Source: an uncultured Haloferula sp.
GTDB taxonomy: Bacteria; Verrucomicrobiota; Verrucomicrobiae; Verrucomicrobiales; Akkermansiaceae
DNA length: 13,401 nucleotides
Assembly (NCBI GenBank): GCA_946885645.1
Contig: CAMPGU010000094.1
Span: 1 to 13,401, forward strand
Direction of reading: 5' to 3'
Shown: positions 7,325-13,401 of the stretch, piece after piece
Layout: every line of letters begins with the position of its first letter
Position numbering within the stretch: position 1 is the first letter of the stretch
Translations under genes and position numbers: made by a program
Notes under the pieces: generated by a model
The model's database searches: none
What the model was told of the DNA's origin: nothing
The model's input: the letters and a program-made list of their open reading frames with translations, nothing else

Positions 7325-8521
7325 ACTGCAGGAGGCACCGGCGGCACAGTCGCGGAGCCGTTCCAATTCCCTGGCGGGAATCGCCGTCGGTTCAGGGTAT
7401 TCGAAGATCTCGCCTTCGTAGTTCCGCAGCACGGTCTTCTCGTGGTCGCGGTGGACCACGTAGTTGGGATTGAGCGGGATCTTGCCGCCGCCGCCGGGGC
7501 CATCGATCACGAACTGCGGGATGGCGTAACCGGTCGTATGGCCCCGCAGGCCCTCGATGATCTCCACCCCTTTCGAGACGGAAGTGCGCAGGTGCGAGGA
7601 GCCGCGGATGAGATCGCACTGATAGAGATAATACGGGCGCACCCGGCACATCAGCAGCTTGTGGACGAGCGCTTTTTGCACCTCCACGGAGTCGTTCACC
7701 CCTTTCAGCAGCACGCTCTGGTTGCCGAGGGGGATGCCCGCATCGGCCAAGCGTCCGAGGCCCTCCTTCACCTCCAGCGTCAGTTCGCGGGGGTGGTTCG
7801 TGTGGATGGAGATGAAAAGCGGATGATACTTCTTCAGCATCGCGCACAGCTCCGGCGTGATCCGCTGTGGAAGGAAGATCGGGATACGCGAGCCGATACG
7901 GAGGAACTGGATGTGCGGGATCGCACGGAGGCGGCTGAGGATTTTCTCCAGCTTCGCATCGGAGAAGAGCAGGGGGTCTCCGCCGGAGAGCAGCACGTCC
8001 CGGACTTCGGTGTGCTCCTCCAGATACTTGAAAGCGGCCTCCCACTGGGTTTCCAGATGCTGCTCCCCGACTCCTGAAACCACCCGGGAACGGGTGCAGT
8101 AGCGGCAGTAGGAGGCGCAGCGGTCCGTCACCAGGAAAAGGACGCGGTCCGGGTAGCGGTGGACCAGGCCCGGCACCGGCATGTGGCTGTCTTCCCCGCA
8201 AGGGTCGGCCATTTCCTCGGGCGCGTCCCAGCCTTCCTCCATGCGGGGGATGACCTGGCGGCGGATCGGACAAGCCGGATCATCCGGATCGATCAGATTG
8301 AAGAAATGCGGCGTGATCGACATCGCCAGCTTGTTGCCGGCGAGGAGCACGCCCGCTCTCTCCTCATCGGTGAGGGGGATGCGGGCTTCGAGGGCAGATA
8401 GCGAAGAAACGCGGTTCTTCAACTGCCAGGTAGCATCATGCCATTCGGTCATCGCCTCCGCGGGCCAGTAGCCTGGTGCGTGGGAGCGGAAAGCAGGGTC
8501 GAGGTCGGATTGTTGGCCCAT
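7319..8521 (-). CDS. kamA: Lysine 2,3-aminomutase (KamA family radical SAM/PLP enzyme)
   Basis: With ATG at 8521 the protein has 400 residues. It matches the clostridial lysine 2,3-aminomutase along its whole core: 'WHDATWQLKNRV' near the start, 'VPGLVHRYPDRVLFLVTDRC', the radical SAM cluster motif C135-ASY-C139-RY-C142, R144 (substrate carboxylate), 'LLSGGDPLLFSD', 'RIGSRIPIFLPQRITPEL', 'GNQSVLLKGVND', D303 in YQCDL and D340 in VIDG (substrate amino group), and K347 in GGGGK (pyridoxal phosphate). The reaction would be L-lysine to L-beta-lysine. The cysteines that bind structural zinc in the clostridial enzyme are not kept: the internal one is Ser278 and the C-terminal CxCxxC is replaced by a short tail. 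Beta-lysine could be a compatible-solute precursor, a lysine degradation intermediate or a protein modifier; no companion gene is present to decide. An ATG at 8548 adds nine residues but lies upstream of the probable -10 box, so 8521 is preferred. Confidence 0.93.
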   Translation of the reverse strand: MGQQSDLDPAFRSHAPGYWPAEAMTEWHDATWQLKNRVSSLSALEARIPLTDEERAGVLLAGNKLAMSITPHFFNLIDPDDPACPIRRQVIPRMEEGWDAPEEMADPCGEDSHMPVPGLVHRYPDRVLFLVTDRCASYCRYCTRSRVVSGVGEQHLETQWEAAFKYLEEHTEVRDVLLSGGDPLLFSDAKLEKILSRLRAIPHIQFLRIGSRIPIFLPQRITPELCAMLKKYHPLFISIHTNHPRELTLEVKEGLGRLADAGIPLGNQSVLLKGVNDSVEVQKALVHKLLMCRVRPYYLYQCDLIRGSSHLRTSVSKGVEIIEGLRGHTTGYAIPQFVIDGPGGGGKIPLNPNYVVHRDHEKTVLRNYEGEIFEYPEPTAIPARELERLRDCAAGASCSH

Positions 8522-8534
8522 CGGGGTTCCGCGG

Positions 8535-8562
8535 AAAATAGGGGGCATCCGGACCCTGTCAA
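8535..8562 (-). promoter_or_regulatory. Probable sigma70-type promoter of kamA
   Basis: On the minus strand a perfect -35 box TTGACA (8562-8557) is followed after 16 bases by TATTTT (8540-8535), a four-of-six match to the -10 consensus. Transcription would start near 8528, giving a very short leader before the ATG at 8521 and excluding the ATG at 8548. A similar CTATTTTCC sequence lies upstream of the M48 gene (minus strand, around 11052-11060), hinting at a local -10 preference. Confidence 0.5.
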
Positions 8563-8608
8563 ACGACGGATTTGAAGGGGGGCGGAGAGGAGGGGTGGAG
8601 GATATTCT

Positions 8609-8626
8609 TCCCGGAAACCTCCGGGA
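8609..8626 (-). terminator. Possible hairpin terminator after the aldo/keto reductase gene
   Basis: A perfect seven-base-pair stem (TCCCGGA / TCCGGGA) with a four-base loop lies 27 bases downstream of the reductase stop and upstream of the kamA promoter. A weaker CGCT/AGCG stem (about 8637-8650) lies between them. Neither has a strong U-tract, so intrinsic termination is uncertain. Confidence 0.35.
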
Positions 8627-8652
8627 TGCCGCAAATAGCGCTCCGGTAGCGT

Positions 8653-9669
8653 TTATCCCTCGGCGTCCTCCTTCTTCACTGCGGGCGAGATGGAATCAAT
8701 CAAATCGAGCGCTTCCCGATCGAGCGAAGGCATCTGGAATGCGGCAAGCGAATCGTCGAACTGGGCTACCGTCCGCGCACCGATGATGGCGGAAGTAACA
8801 GCGCGTTGATCCAATACCCAGCGCAAGGCCAGGTGCTGGAGGCTCATTCCGCGCTCGCTCGCAATCTGATTCAGGGCGCGGATCTTCTCGATCTGCGCTT
8901 CAACCTGGGCCGTCTGCAGGAAGCCTTCCGCACGCGCGGCCCGCGAGCCATCCGGAATGCCATCGACATACTTGCCGGTCAACATCCCCTGGGCCAGCGG
9001 GCTAAATACGATCGAGCCGATGCCCTTTTCGTCGAGCCATTGGTGGATGCCCTCGGCTTCCGGCCAGCGGTTCAGGATCGAGTACGGGGGCTGATAGATC
9101 AGGCAGCGCACCCCCATGTCTTTCAGGATCTTCACCGCCTTCTTGAGCATCTTGAGCGGATACTTGGAAAGGCCGACGTAGAGCGCCCGGCCGGATTGCA
9201 CGGCGGTGGCCAGCGCAGACATCGTTTCCTCCAGGTTCGTATTCGGATCCGGGCGGTGGGAATAGAAAATGTCCACATAGTCCAGGCGGAGGCGTTTCAG
9301 GGACTGGTCCAGGGAGGACAGCAGGTGCTTCCGCGAGCCCCACTCCCCATAAGGCCCCTGCCACATGTCGTGCCCGGCCTTGGAGGAAATGATCAGCTCG
9401 TCGCGGTGCGCGGCGAAGTCCTCGGCAAGGATGCGGCCGACGTTCTCTTCCGCGCTGCCGGCGGGCGGGCCGTAGTTGTTCGCGAGGTCGAAGTGGGTGA
9501 CCCCGCGGTCGAAAGCGCGGCGCAGGATGGCGCGGGCCTCGTTCTGATCATCCACATGGCCGAAATTGTGCCAGCAGCCTAGGGAAATTTCAGGCAGCAG
9601 CAGGCCGGAATCCCCGCAGCGGCGGTAGGGCATGCGGCCATCATAGCGGGCAGGATCGGCGGAGTACAT
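8653..9669 (-). CDS. yghZ: YghZ-type aldo/keto reductase (L-glyceraldehyde 3-phosphate reductase-like)
   Basis: A 338-residue NADPH-dependent aldo/keto reductase closely resembling E. coli YghZ (AKR14A, about 346 residues). Shared stretches include 'MPYRRCGDSGL.LP..SLG.WHNFGHV', 'THFDLANNYGPP.GSAEEN.GR', 'RDELIIS.KAG.DMW.GPYG' and 'SRK.LL.SLDQSLKR'. The catalytic tetrad is visible as D61, Y66, K97 and H138. The NADP-binding end has 'SPLAQGMLTGKY' and 'SAIIGART'. YghZ reduces L-glyceraldehyde 3-phosphate and methylglyoxal-type aldehydes, so a cytosolic detoxifying role is likely; the exact substrate here is inferred from similarity. The start is ATG at 9669, 46 bases downstream of the M48 gene's stop on the same strand, so the two may share a transcript, but no functional link between them is apparent. 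Confidence 0.92.
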   Translation of the reverse strand: MYSADPARYDGRMPYRRCGDSGLLLPEISLGCWHNFGHVDDQNEARAILRRAFDRGVTHFDLANNYGPPAGSAEENVGRILAEDFAAHRDELIISSKAGHDMWQGPYGEWGSRKHLLSSLDQSLKRLRLDYVDIFYSHRPDPNTNLEETMSALATAVQSGRALYVGLSKYPLKMLKKAVKILKDMGVRCLIYQPPYSILNRWPEAEGIHQWLDEKGIGSIVFSPLAQGMLTGKYVDGIPDGSRAARAEGFLQTAQVEAQIEKIRALNQIASERGMSLQHLALRWVLDQRAVTSAIIGARTVAQFDDSLAAFQMPSLDREALDLIDSISPAVKKEDAEG

Positions 9670-9715
9670 GAGCGTTTGAGGTGGACGGGGCGGACGGCCG
9701 CACCCGTGGCTGGGA

Positions 9716-10966
9716 TCACAGTGAACGAAGCGCCCCGATCCGCGTCAATACCGGCGGATGGGAGTAGTCGAGGAAGACCCGGAAGGGGTGGGGCGTCAGA
9801 TTGGAGAGATTCTTCGCGGACAGCTTTTTCAGCGCGGAAACGAGGGACCCCGGGTTGCCCGTGGCCCTGGCGGCAAAGGCGTCCGCCTCAAACTCGTGCT
9901 TTCGGGACCAGGCATTCGCCGCAATGCCGAGCAGGCGGCTTGCCGGAGCGAAAAGAATGCTGAAAAGCACCAGCCCCACATGGGGCGAGACCTGCTCCAC
10001 GCCAAAGGCATCGAAGAGCTGCCGCGCGAAGGCACCGTCCGGATCGGTGACCAAGCCCAGCAGGTAGAAGAGCACTCCCGCCTGAAGCATCGAGACGACC
10101 AGACGCTGGATAATGTGCTTCAGCTTGAAATGGCCGATCTCATGGGCGAGCACCGCGACAAGTTCATCCTGGCTCTGCTCCTCCACCAGGGTGTCGTAGA
10201 GGGCGATCTTCTTGGTCTTGCCGAAGCCGGTGAAGAAGGCGTTCGCCTTGGTGGAACGCTTGGACCCGTCCATCACCGATATCTCCCCGAGAGGAAAGCC
10301 GCACTTCGCCGCCATCGCCTGGATCGCCTGCCGCAGGGGGCCGTCTTCCATCGGGGTGAATTTGTTGAACAAGGGGAGGATCAGGGTCGGCGCGAGCCAA
10401 GTAAGGAAGAGCTGGAAGGCGACGAAAAACCCCCAGGCCCAGAGCCAGGCGTGGGCGACGTGGCTGAAGATCCACAGGATCCCCGCCGCCAAAGGCAAGC
10501 CGAGGAGGGCGGCCAGCAACAAGCCCTTGACCTGATCGATCGCGAACGTCGCGGGAGTGGTCTTGTTGAAGCCGAACTTTTCCTCGATCACGAAGGTGTC
10601 GTAAATCGAGAAGGGTAGATGCAGGAGCATGTGGCCCGCAAAAAGGAGGCCCAAGAAGATCAGGCCCGCCGTGATCTCCCCGGGGGCAAGGCCTCGCGCG
10701 AAGCCGTCCAGCCACCCGAAGCCTCCGAGGAACCAGAAGCCCAGCAGCACCCCGAGCGAGAAGATGGAATGGATGATCTCGAAACGCGCGGATTCCCGGG
10801 TATAGGCCTGCGAGCGCGCGTAGCGTTCCGCATCGAAGACATCCGCGAATTCCACGGGCAGACCCGGCGAGAGTGCCCTTAGGTTGAGCAGGGTGGCGAT
10901 GAAGTCCAACTTCCAGAGCGCGAAGAGGGCGATCAGGATCAGGATGGCGAGGGTGTTCAACTCCAT
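9716..10966 (-). CDS. M48 family membrane metallopeptidase, Ste24/CAAX-protease type
   Basis: With ATG at 10966 the protein has 416 residues, the normal size for Ste24-like proteases. Seven hydrophobic segments are visible (about 4-29, 66-85, 98-117, 148-167, 175-200, 290-306, 330-349), as in the Ste24 fold. The zinc site is H275-E276-x-x-H279 in HEIGH, with the third ligand E358 in 'HEFEADAFA'. Other family features are 'FVIEEKFGFNKTTP' and 'MDGSKRSTKANAFFTGFGKTKKI'. In eukaryotes the family cleaves prenylated CAAX proteins; bacterial members probably act in membrane protein quality control, and the substrate here is unknown. A longer frame begins at 11071, but its 35 extra residues are polar and precede the first membrane helix, so the start beginning MELNTLAILILIALF is preferred. 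It diverges from the PBP2 gene across 185 bases. Confidence 0.92.
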   Translation of the reverse strand: MELNTLAILILIALFALWKLDFIATLLNLRALSPGLPVEFADVFDAERYARSQAYTRESARFEIIHSIFSLGVLLGFWFLGGFGWLDGFARGLAPGEITAGLIFLGLLFAGHMLLHLPFSIYDTFVIEEKFGFNKTTPATFAIDQVKGLLLAALLGLPLAAGILWIFSHVAHAWLWAWGFFVAFQLFLTWLAPTLILPLFNKFTPMEDGPLRQAIQAMAAKCGFPLGEISVMDGSKRSTKANAFFTGFGKTKKIALYDTLVEEQSQDELVAVLAHEIGHFKLKHIIQRLVVSMLQAGVLFYLLGLVTDPDGAFARQLFDAFGVEQVSPHVGLVLFSILFAPASRLLGIAANAWSRKHEFEADAFAARATGNPGSLVSALKKLSAKNLSNLTPHPFRVFLDYSHPPVLTRIGALRSL

Positions 10967-11105
10967 GTCGCGGCGACGATGTACCCTCTCCGGCAGGGTG
11001 GATAGCGGATATTGGAACTCGTCGCGGTCGGCCGCGTCGGCAGAATTCCCGGAAAATAGCGGCCTTTTCACGCCGCTCCCGGGGTTTCCGGCTCGGGATT
11101 GAGCG

Positions 11106-11134
11106 TTGCCCTCCCACCGGATGCAGCCTAGATT
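11106..11134 (+). promoter_or_regulatory. Possible weak promoter of the PBP2-like gene
   Basis: TTGCCC (11106-11111) and TAGATT (11129-11134) are separated by 17 bases, each matching four of six consensus positions. Transcription would begin about ten bases before the GTG at 11152. It lies in the 185-base divergent region shared with the M48 gene. The match is modest. Confidence 0.3.
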
Positions 11135-11151
11135 CCCCGCCGAACCTGCCC

Positions 11152-13221
11152 GTGAGAAGATCCCTTGCCCACCTACTCCTCGGAGCCCTCTCGGTCTCCG
11201 CCTCTCCGGCGCAGGAGCTGGCCTCGCTGCCCCAGACCACCGCGCCCGGCGGGTCGGCCAGCGACGCCTCGATTTTCACGCGCAAGGACGCCCGCACCAT
11301 CACGCTGTCGATTCCCGCGCCGCGCGGGCCGATTCTGGACCGGAACGGCGTCCCGATCGCGCAGAACCGCGTCGCCTGGCAGCTCGGCTTGCAATACGAG
11401 CAGTTCGAGAAAGCCGACCGTGCCTTCGTGATCGAGTGGGGGCGCTCGCGCCTCGCGAGGGCGAAAGCGCTCGTTCCGGCTGTCCTGGAGCCGACCGACG
11501 ACGAGCTCTGGAACCACTATCGCGAGCGCCGCTGGCTGCCGCTGCTGATCACCTCTCACCTCGGGGAGAGCGAGCGGAAGAAAATCGAGCCCGCTCTGAG
11601 CAAAGGCCTGATCCTGCACCCGGTCTATCAGCGCTACTACCCGGGCGGGGCTTCGGCGGCGCACATCGTCGGCTACACCGGCAGCGTGGGAAAATTGCCC
11701 ACGGGTCCGATCAATTTCAACGAGCCGATGTGGGAGGAGTCCGAGGGCCGCGCCGGCTTTGAAAGGCTCTTCAATCAGGAACTCACGGGACAGCCGGGCA
11801 TGAAGAAGATGCTCTATGACGAGCATGGCCGCGAGCTGTTGAAGGAACAGGTCAAGCGCCCGCGTCCCGGCGGGGCGCTCGTCACCACCCTGAATGCGGA
11901 GTGGCAGAAGCACGCGGAGAAGGTGCTCGCGCAGAAAAGCCGCCGCGGTGCCTTCGTGTTGATCGATGTGAACACCGGGGAGGTGCTGGTAATGGCATCC
12001 CGGCCGTCCTTCGACCTGAATGGTTTCATCCCCGGAATTTCCGACAAGGACTTCAAGGCGTTGAACGCCGACCCCGGCAAGCCGCTCGTCGGGCGTGCCT
12101 TCCAGTCTGCGTATCCGCCGGGCTCCAGCTTCAAGCCCTTCGTCGCCCTGACCGCCCTGAACAATGGAGAGGTGGACGAACACACCGGAATCTATTGCGC
12201 CGGAGCCATCACGCTCGGCGGCCACACCTTCCACAACCATAACAAGAAGGCGGCCGGCTCGATCAATGTGAAGCAGGCCCTGGCGACCTCGAACAACATC
12301 TGGTTCGGTCAAATCGGGATGCGGCTGGGAGCCCCCGCCTTCCTGTCCACCGCGCGCCAGTTCGGTTTCGGAAATCCGAGCGGCTTGCCGCTGGATGGCG
12401 AGAGGGCCGGTCTCGTCCCGACCACCGAATACATGCAGAAGGTGCACAACCGCCGCTTCAAGGATGGCGATGACTTCAACCTTTCAATCGGCCAAGGCTC
12501 GCTGGAAGTCACTCCGCTCCAGGTGGCGCAAGCGATGGCGGGAATAGCCAATGGCGGGGTCTTGCCGAAGCTGCATCTGGTGATGCAGGTGCAGGATCCC
12601 TACGGCCGGGTGATCAAGCAGGCCGTTCCCGAACGGCGGAACTGGCTGGGCATCAAGGACGATGCGATCCGCGTGGTGCGCGAGGGCATGCGGGACGTGG
12701 TGGATCATGGCACCGGCCGATCCGCTGGAGTGAGCTTTACCGAACTTTGCGGGAAGACCGGCACGGCCCAGTGGAACGGCAGCGCCAACCTCGCCTGGTT
12801 CGGGGGATTCCTGCCCTATGAGGAACCGCGCTTCGCCTTCGCAGCCGTTTATGAAGGCCGTCCGGGAGAAAATCCCAGCGGGGGCAAAAATGCCGCTCCG
12901 ATCGTGCATTCCTTCTTCGAGCCCCTGAAAGACGAGTTTAAAGAAATCGTGGCCCCGGCACCAAAAGCGGTCCAGATCGTGGAGGAGACCGGCAGGCCCG
13001 CCGGTGAAGGCCTGCCTGCCGGGGAGGGGACCACGCCGGAAGAACCGCAGGAGGGCGTGCTCCGCGCGCAGCCCGTGGATCTCCTGGAGGTTGGCGAGGC
13101 AAGCGGGGAAGACAGCACCATGCAGGAAGTCCCGAAGGCCCTGCCGGTGGATCCCGACGAGGTGGAGGAAGGAATTCCCGAAGAAGTGCCTGCGGATTCA
13201 ACGGAGCTGCCGGAAGATTGA
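11152..13221 (+). CDS. mrdA: PBP2-like class B penicillin-binding protein (D,D-transpeptidase)
   Basis: A 689-residue protein that crosslinks peptidoglycan in the periplasm. The N-terminal pedestal begins with the class B motif 'RGPILDRNGVPIAQN' (58-72). The transpeptidase domain (about 240-590) has the catalytic S325-S-F-K328, S380-N-N382 and K535-T-G537. 'NLSIGQGSLEVTPLQVAQAMAGIANGG' fits the elongation-type PBP2 better than FtsI. Two ends are unusual. Residues 1-22 look like a cleavable signal peptide (hydrophobic LAHLLLGALSVSA, site near SPA-Q) instead of the usual membrane anchor. Residues 600-689 are an acidic Pro/Glu-rich tail with a degenerate internal repeat. The GTG at 11152 is the first usable start in this frame; no ATG, GTG or TTG lies upstream before a stop. 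It is divergent from the M48 gene and not next to rodA or mreBCD in this window. The mrdA name rests on domain similarity. Confidence 0.92.
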   Translation: MRRSLAHLLLGALSVSASPAQELASLPQTTAPGGSASDASIFTRKDARTITLSIPAPRGPILDRNGVPIAQNRVAWQLGLQYEQFEKADRAFVIEWGRSRLARAKALVPAVLEPTDDELWNHYRERRWLPLLITSHLGESERKKIEPALSKGLILHPVYQRYYPGGASAAHIVGYTGSVGKLPTGPINFNEPMWEESEGRAGFERLFNQELTGQPGMKKMLYDEHGRELLKEQVKRPRPGGALVTTLNAEWQKHAEKVLAQKSRRGAFVLIDVNTGEVLVMASRPSFDLNGFIPGISDKDFKALNADPGKPLVGRAFQSAYPPGSSFKPFVALTALNNGEVDEHTGIYCAGAITLGGHTFHNHNKKAAGSINVKQALATSNNIWFGQIGMRLGAPAFLSTARQFGFGNPSGLPLDGERAGLVPTTEYMQKVHNRRFKDGDDFNLSIGQGSLEVTPLQVAQAMAGIANGGVLPKLHLVMQVQDPYGRVIKQAVPERRNWLGIKDDAIRVVREGMRDVVDHGTGRSAGVSFTELCGKTGTAQWNGSANLAWFGGFLPYEEPRFAFAAVYEGRPGENPSGGKNAAPIVHSFFEPLKDEFKEIVAPAPKAVQIVEETGRPAGEGLPAGEGTTPEEPQEGVLRAQPVDLLEVGEASGEDSTMQEVPKALPVDPDEVEEGIPEEVPADSTELPED

Positions 13222-13280
13222 GTGGTAAAGCCGGTTTTCGGGACTGGACGCGGGGAGGCTTTGGCGGCACATAGCCCATG

Positions 13281-13296
13281 CCCCCGTTACGAGGGG
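13281..13296 (+). terminator. Possible GC hairpin between the PBP2-like and DUF6941 genes
   Basis: In the 102-base gap, CCCCCG / CGAGGGG can form a six-pair stem with one bulged A and a TTA loop. No run of T follows, so it may be a structural element or chance instead of an intrinsic terminator. Confidence 0.22.
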
Positions 13297-13323
13297 TCTC
13301 ATCAACGACCCAAGCATTTCATC

Positions 13324-13401
13324 ATGGATATTCAAATCGCCACCCTTTGCGACTTCGCTGCCGACTACAATGGCAAGCTCGTGATTTCCGGAACCTTCGA
13401 C
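13324..13401 (+). CDS. DUF6941 family protein, N-terminal fragment cut by window edge
   Basis: Only 26 codons are visible, from ATG at 13324 to the right edge. The N-terminal sequence MDIQIATLCDFAADY followed by NGKLVISGTFD resembles the start of DUF6941 proteins, small (roughly 130-residue) predicted soluble proteins in which 'CD.A....GKL.I.G.FD' is conserved. No function is known. It lies 102 bases downstream of the PBP2-like gene on the same strand. No Shine-Dalgarno sequence precedes the ATG. The assignment is based on a short match. Confidence 0.65.
   Translation, partial: MDIQIATLCDFAADYNGKLVISGTFD

Noticed and set aside
7319..8521. KamA as glutamate 2,3-aminomutase or as EpmB
   Set aside because: Both lysine-binding aspartates are present, against a glutamate enzyme; overall size and motifs follow KamA more than the shorter EpmB, and no EF-P or EpmA gene is adjacent. 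EpmB-like use is not fully excluded.
10967..11071. 35-residue extension of the M48 protease
   Set aside because: Polar and charged, precedes the first membrane helix, and exceeds the usual family length; Met at 10966 fits better.
10164..11303. 379-codon minus-strand frame overlapping the M48 gene and its upstream region
   Set aside because: Arg/Pro/Gly-rich shadow in another frame of the M48 gene, without domain features.
11173..12447. 424-codon minus-strand frame inside the PBP2-like gene
   Set aside because: Antisense shadow; the plus-strand frame carries the SxxK, SxN and KTG motifs.

Overview
The window reads as chromosomal core DNA from a GC-rich Gram-negative bacterium, most likely a member of the Verrucomicrobiota (Luteolibacter/Haloferula-like). 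That placement is inferred from the combination of DUF5069, DUF4381 and DUF6941 proteins, a Bat operon with fused BatB-BatC, and translation starts that nearly all lack a Shine-Dalgarno sequence. I saw no mobile elements, tRNA or rRNA genes, CRISPR arrays or signs of recent transfer. No gap between genes exceeds 200 bases.

Positions 1-6602 (minus strand) hold a MoxR/Bat ('Bacteroides aerotolerance') operon, transcribed in the order moxR, DUF58 protein, DUF4381 protein, batA, batB-batC fusion, batD. BatD runs off the left edge, so a batE or later genes would lie outside. From the DUF58 gene to batBC the genes abut or overlap by 4 bases (ATGA), which is strong evidence for one transcript and coupled translation. 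The proteins form a coherent set: a soluble AAA+ ATPase (MoxR), a soluble MIDAS protein (DUF58), a small membrane adaptor-like protein (DUF4381), two membrane-anchored VWA domains (BatA, BatB) predicted to face the periplasm, a periplasmic TPR region with an acidic tail (BatC) and a secreted multi-domain BatD. Family knowledge links such operons to envelope stress and to MoxR-assisted assembly or metal insertion. The actual client is unknown.

Positions 6748-10966 (minus strand) hold four further genes: a DUF5069 protein of unknown function, a lysine 2,3-aminomutase (KamA, radical SAM/PLP), a YghZ-type aldo/keto reductase and a Ste24/CAAX-type M48 membrane metallopeptidase. A small tandem duplication lies between kamA and the DUF5069 gene and includes the kamA stop codon. 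A good sigma70-like promoter precedes kamA.

Positions 11152-13401 (plus strand) are divergent from the M48 gene: a PBP2-like transpeptidase with a cleavable-looking signal peptide and an acidic repeat-bearing C-terminal tail, followed by the first 26 codons of a DUF6941 protein cut by the right edge.

The most interesting points are the BatB-BatC fusion with a signal-peptide-like internal junction, the PBP2 with unusual ends, the near-complete absence of Shine-Dalgarno sites, and the KamA that keeps all lysine-binding residues but lacks the zinc-site cysteines. I found no convincing wholly new system.
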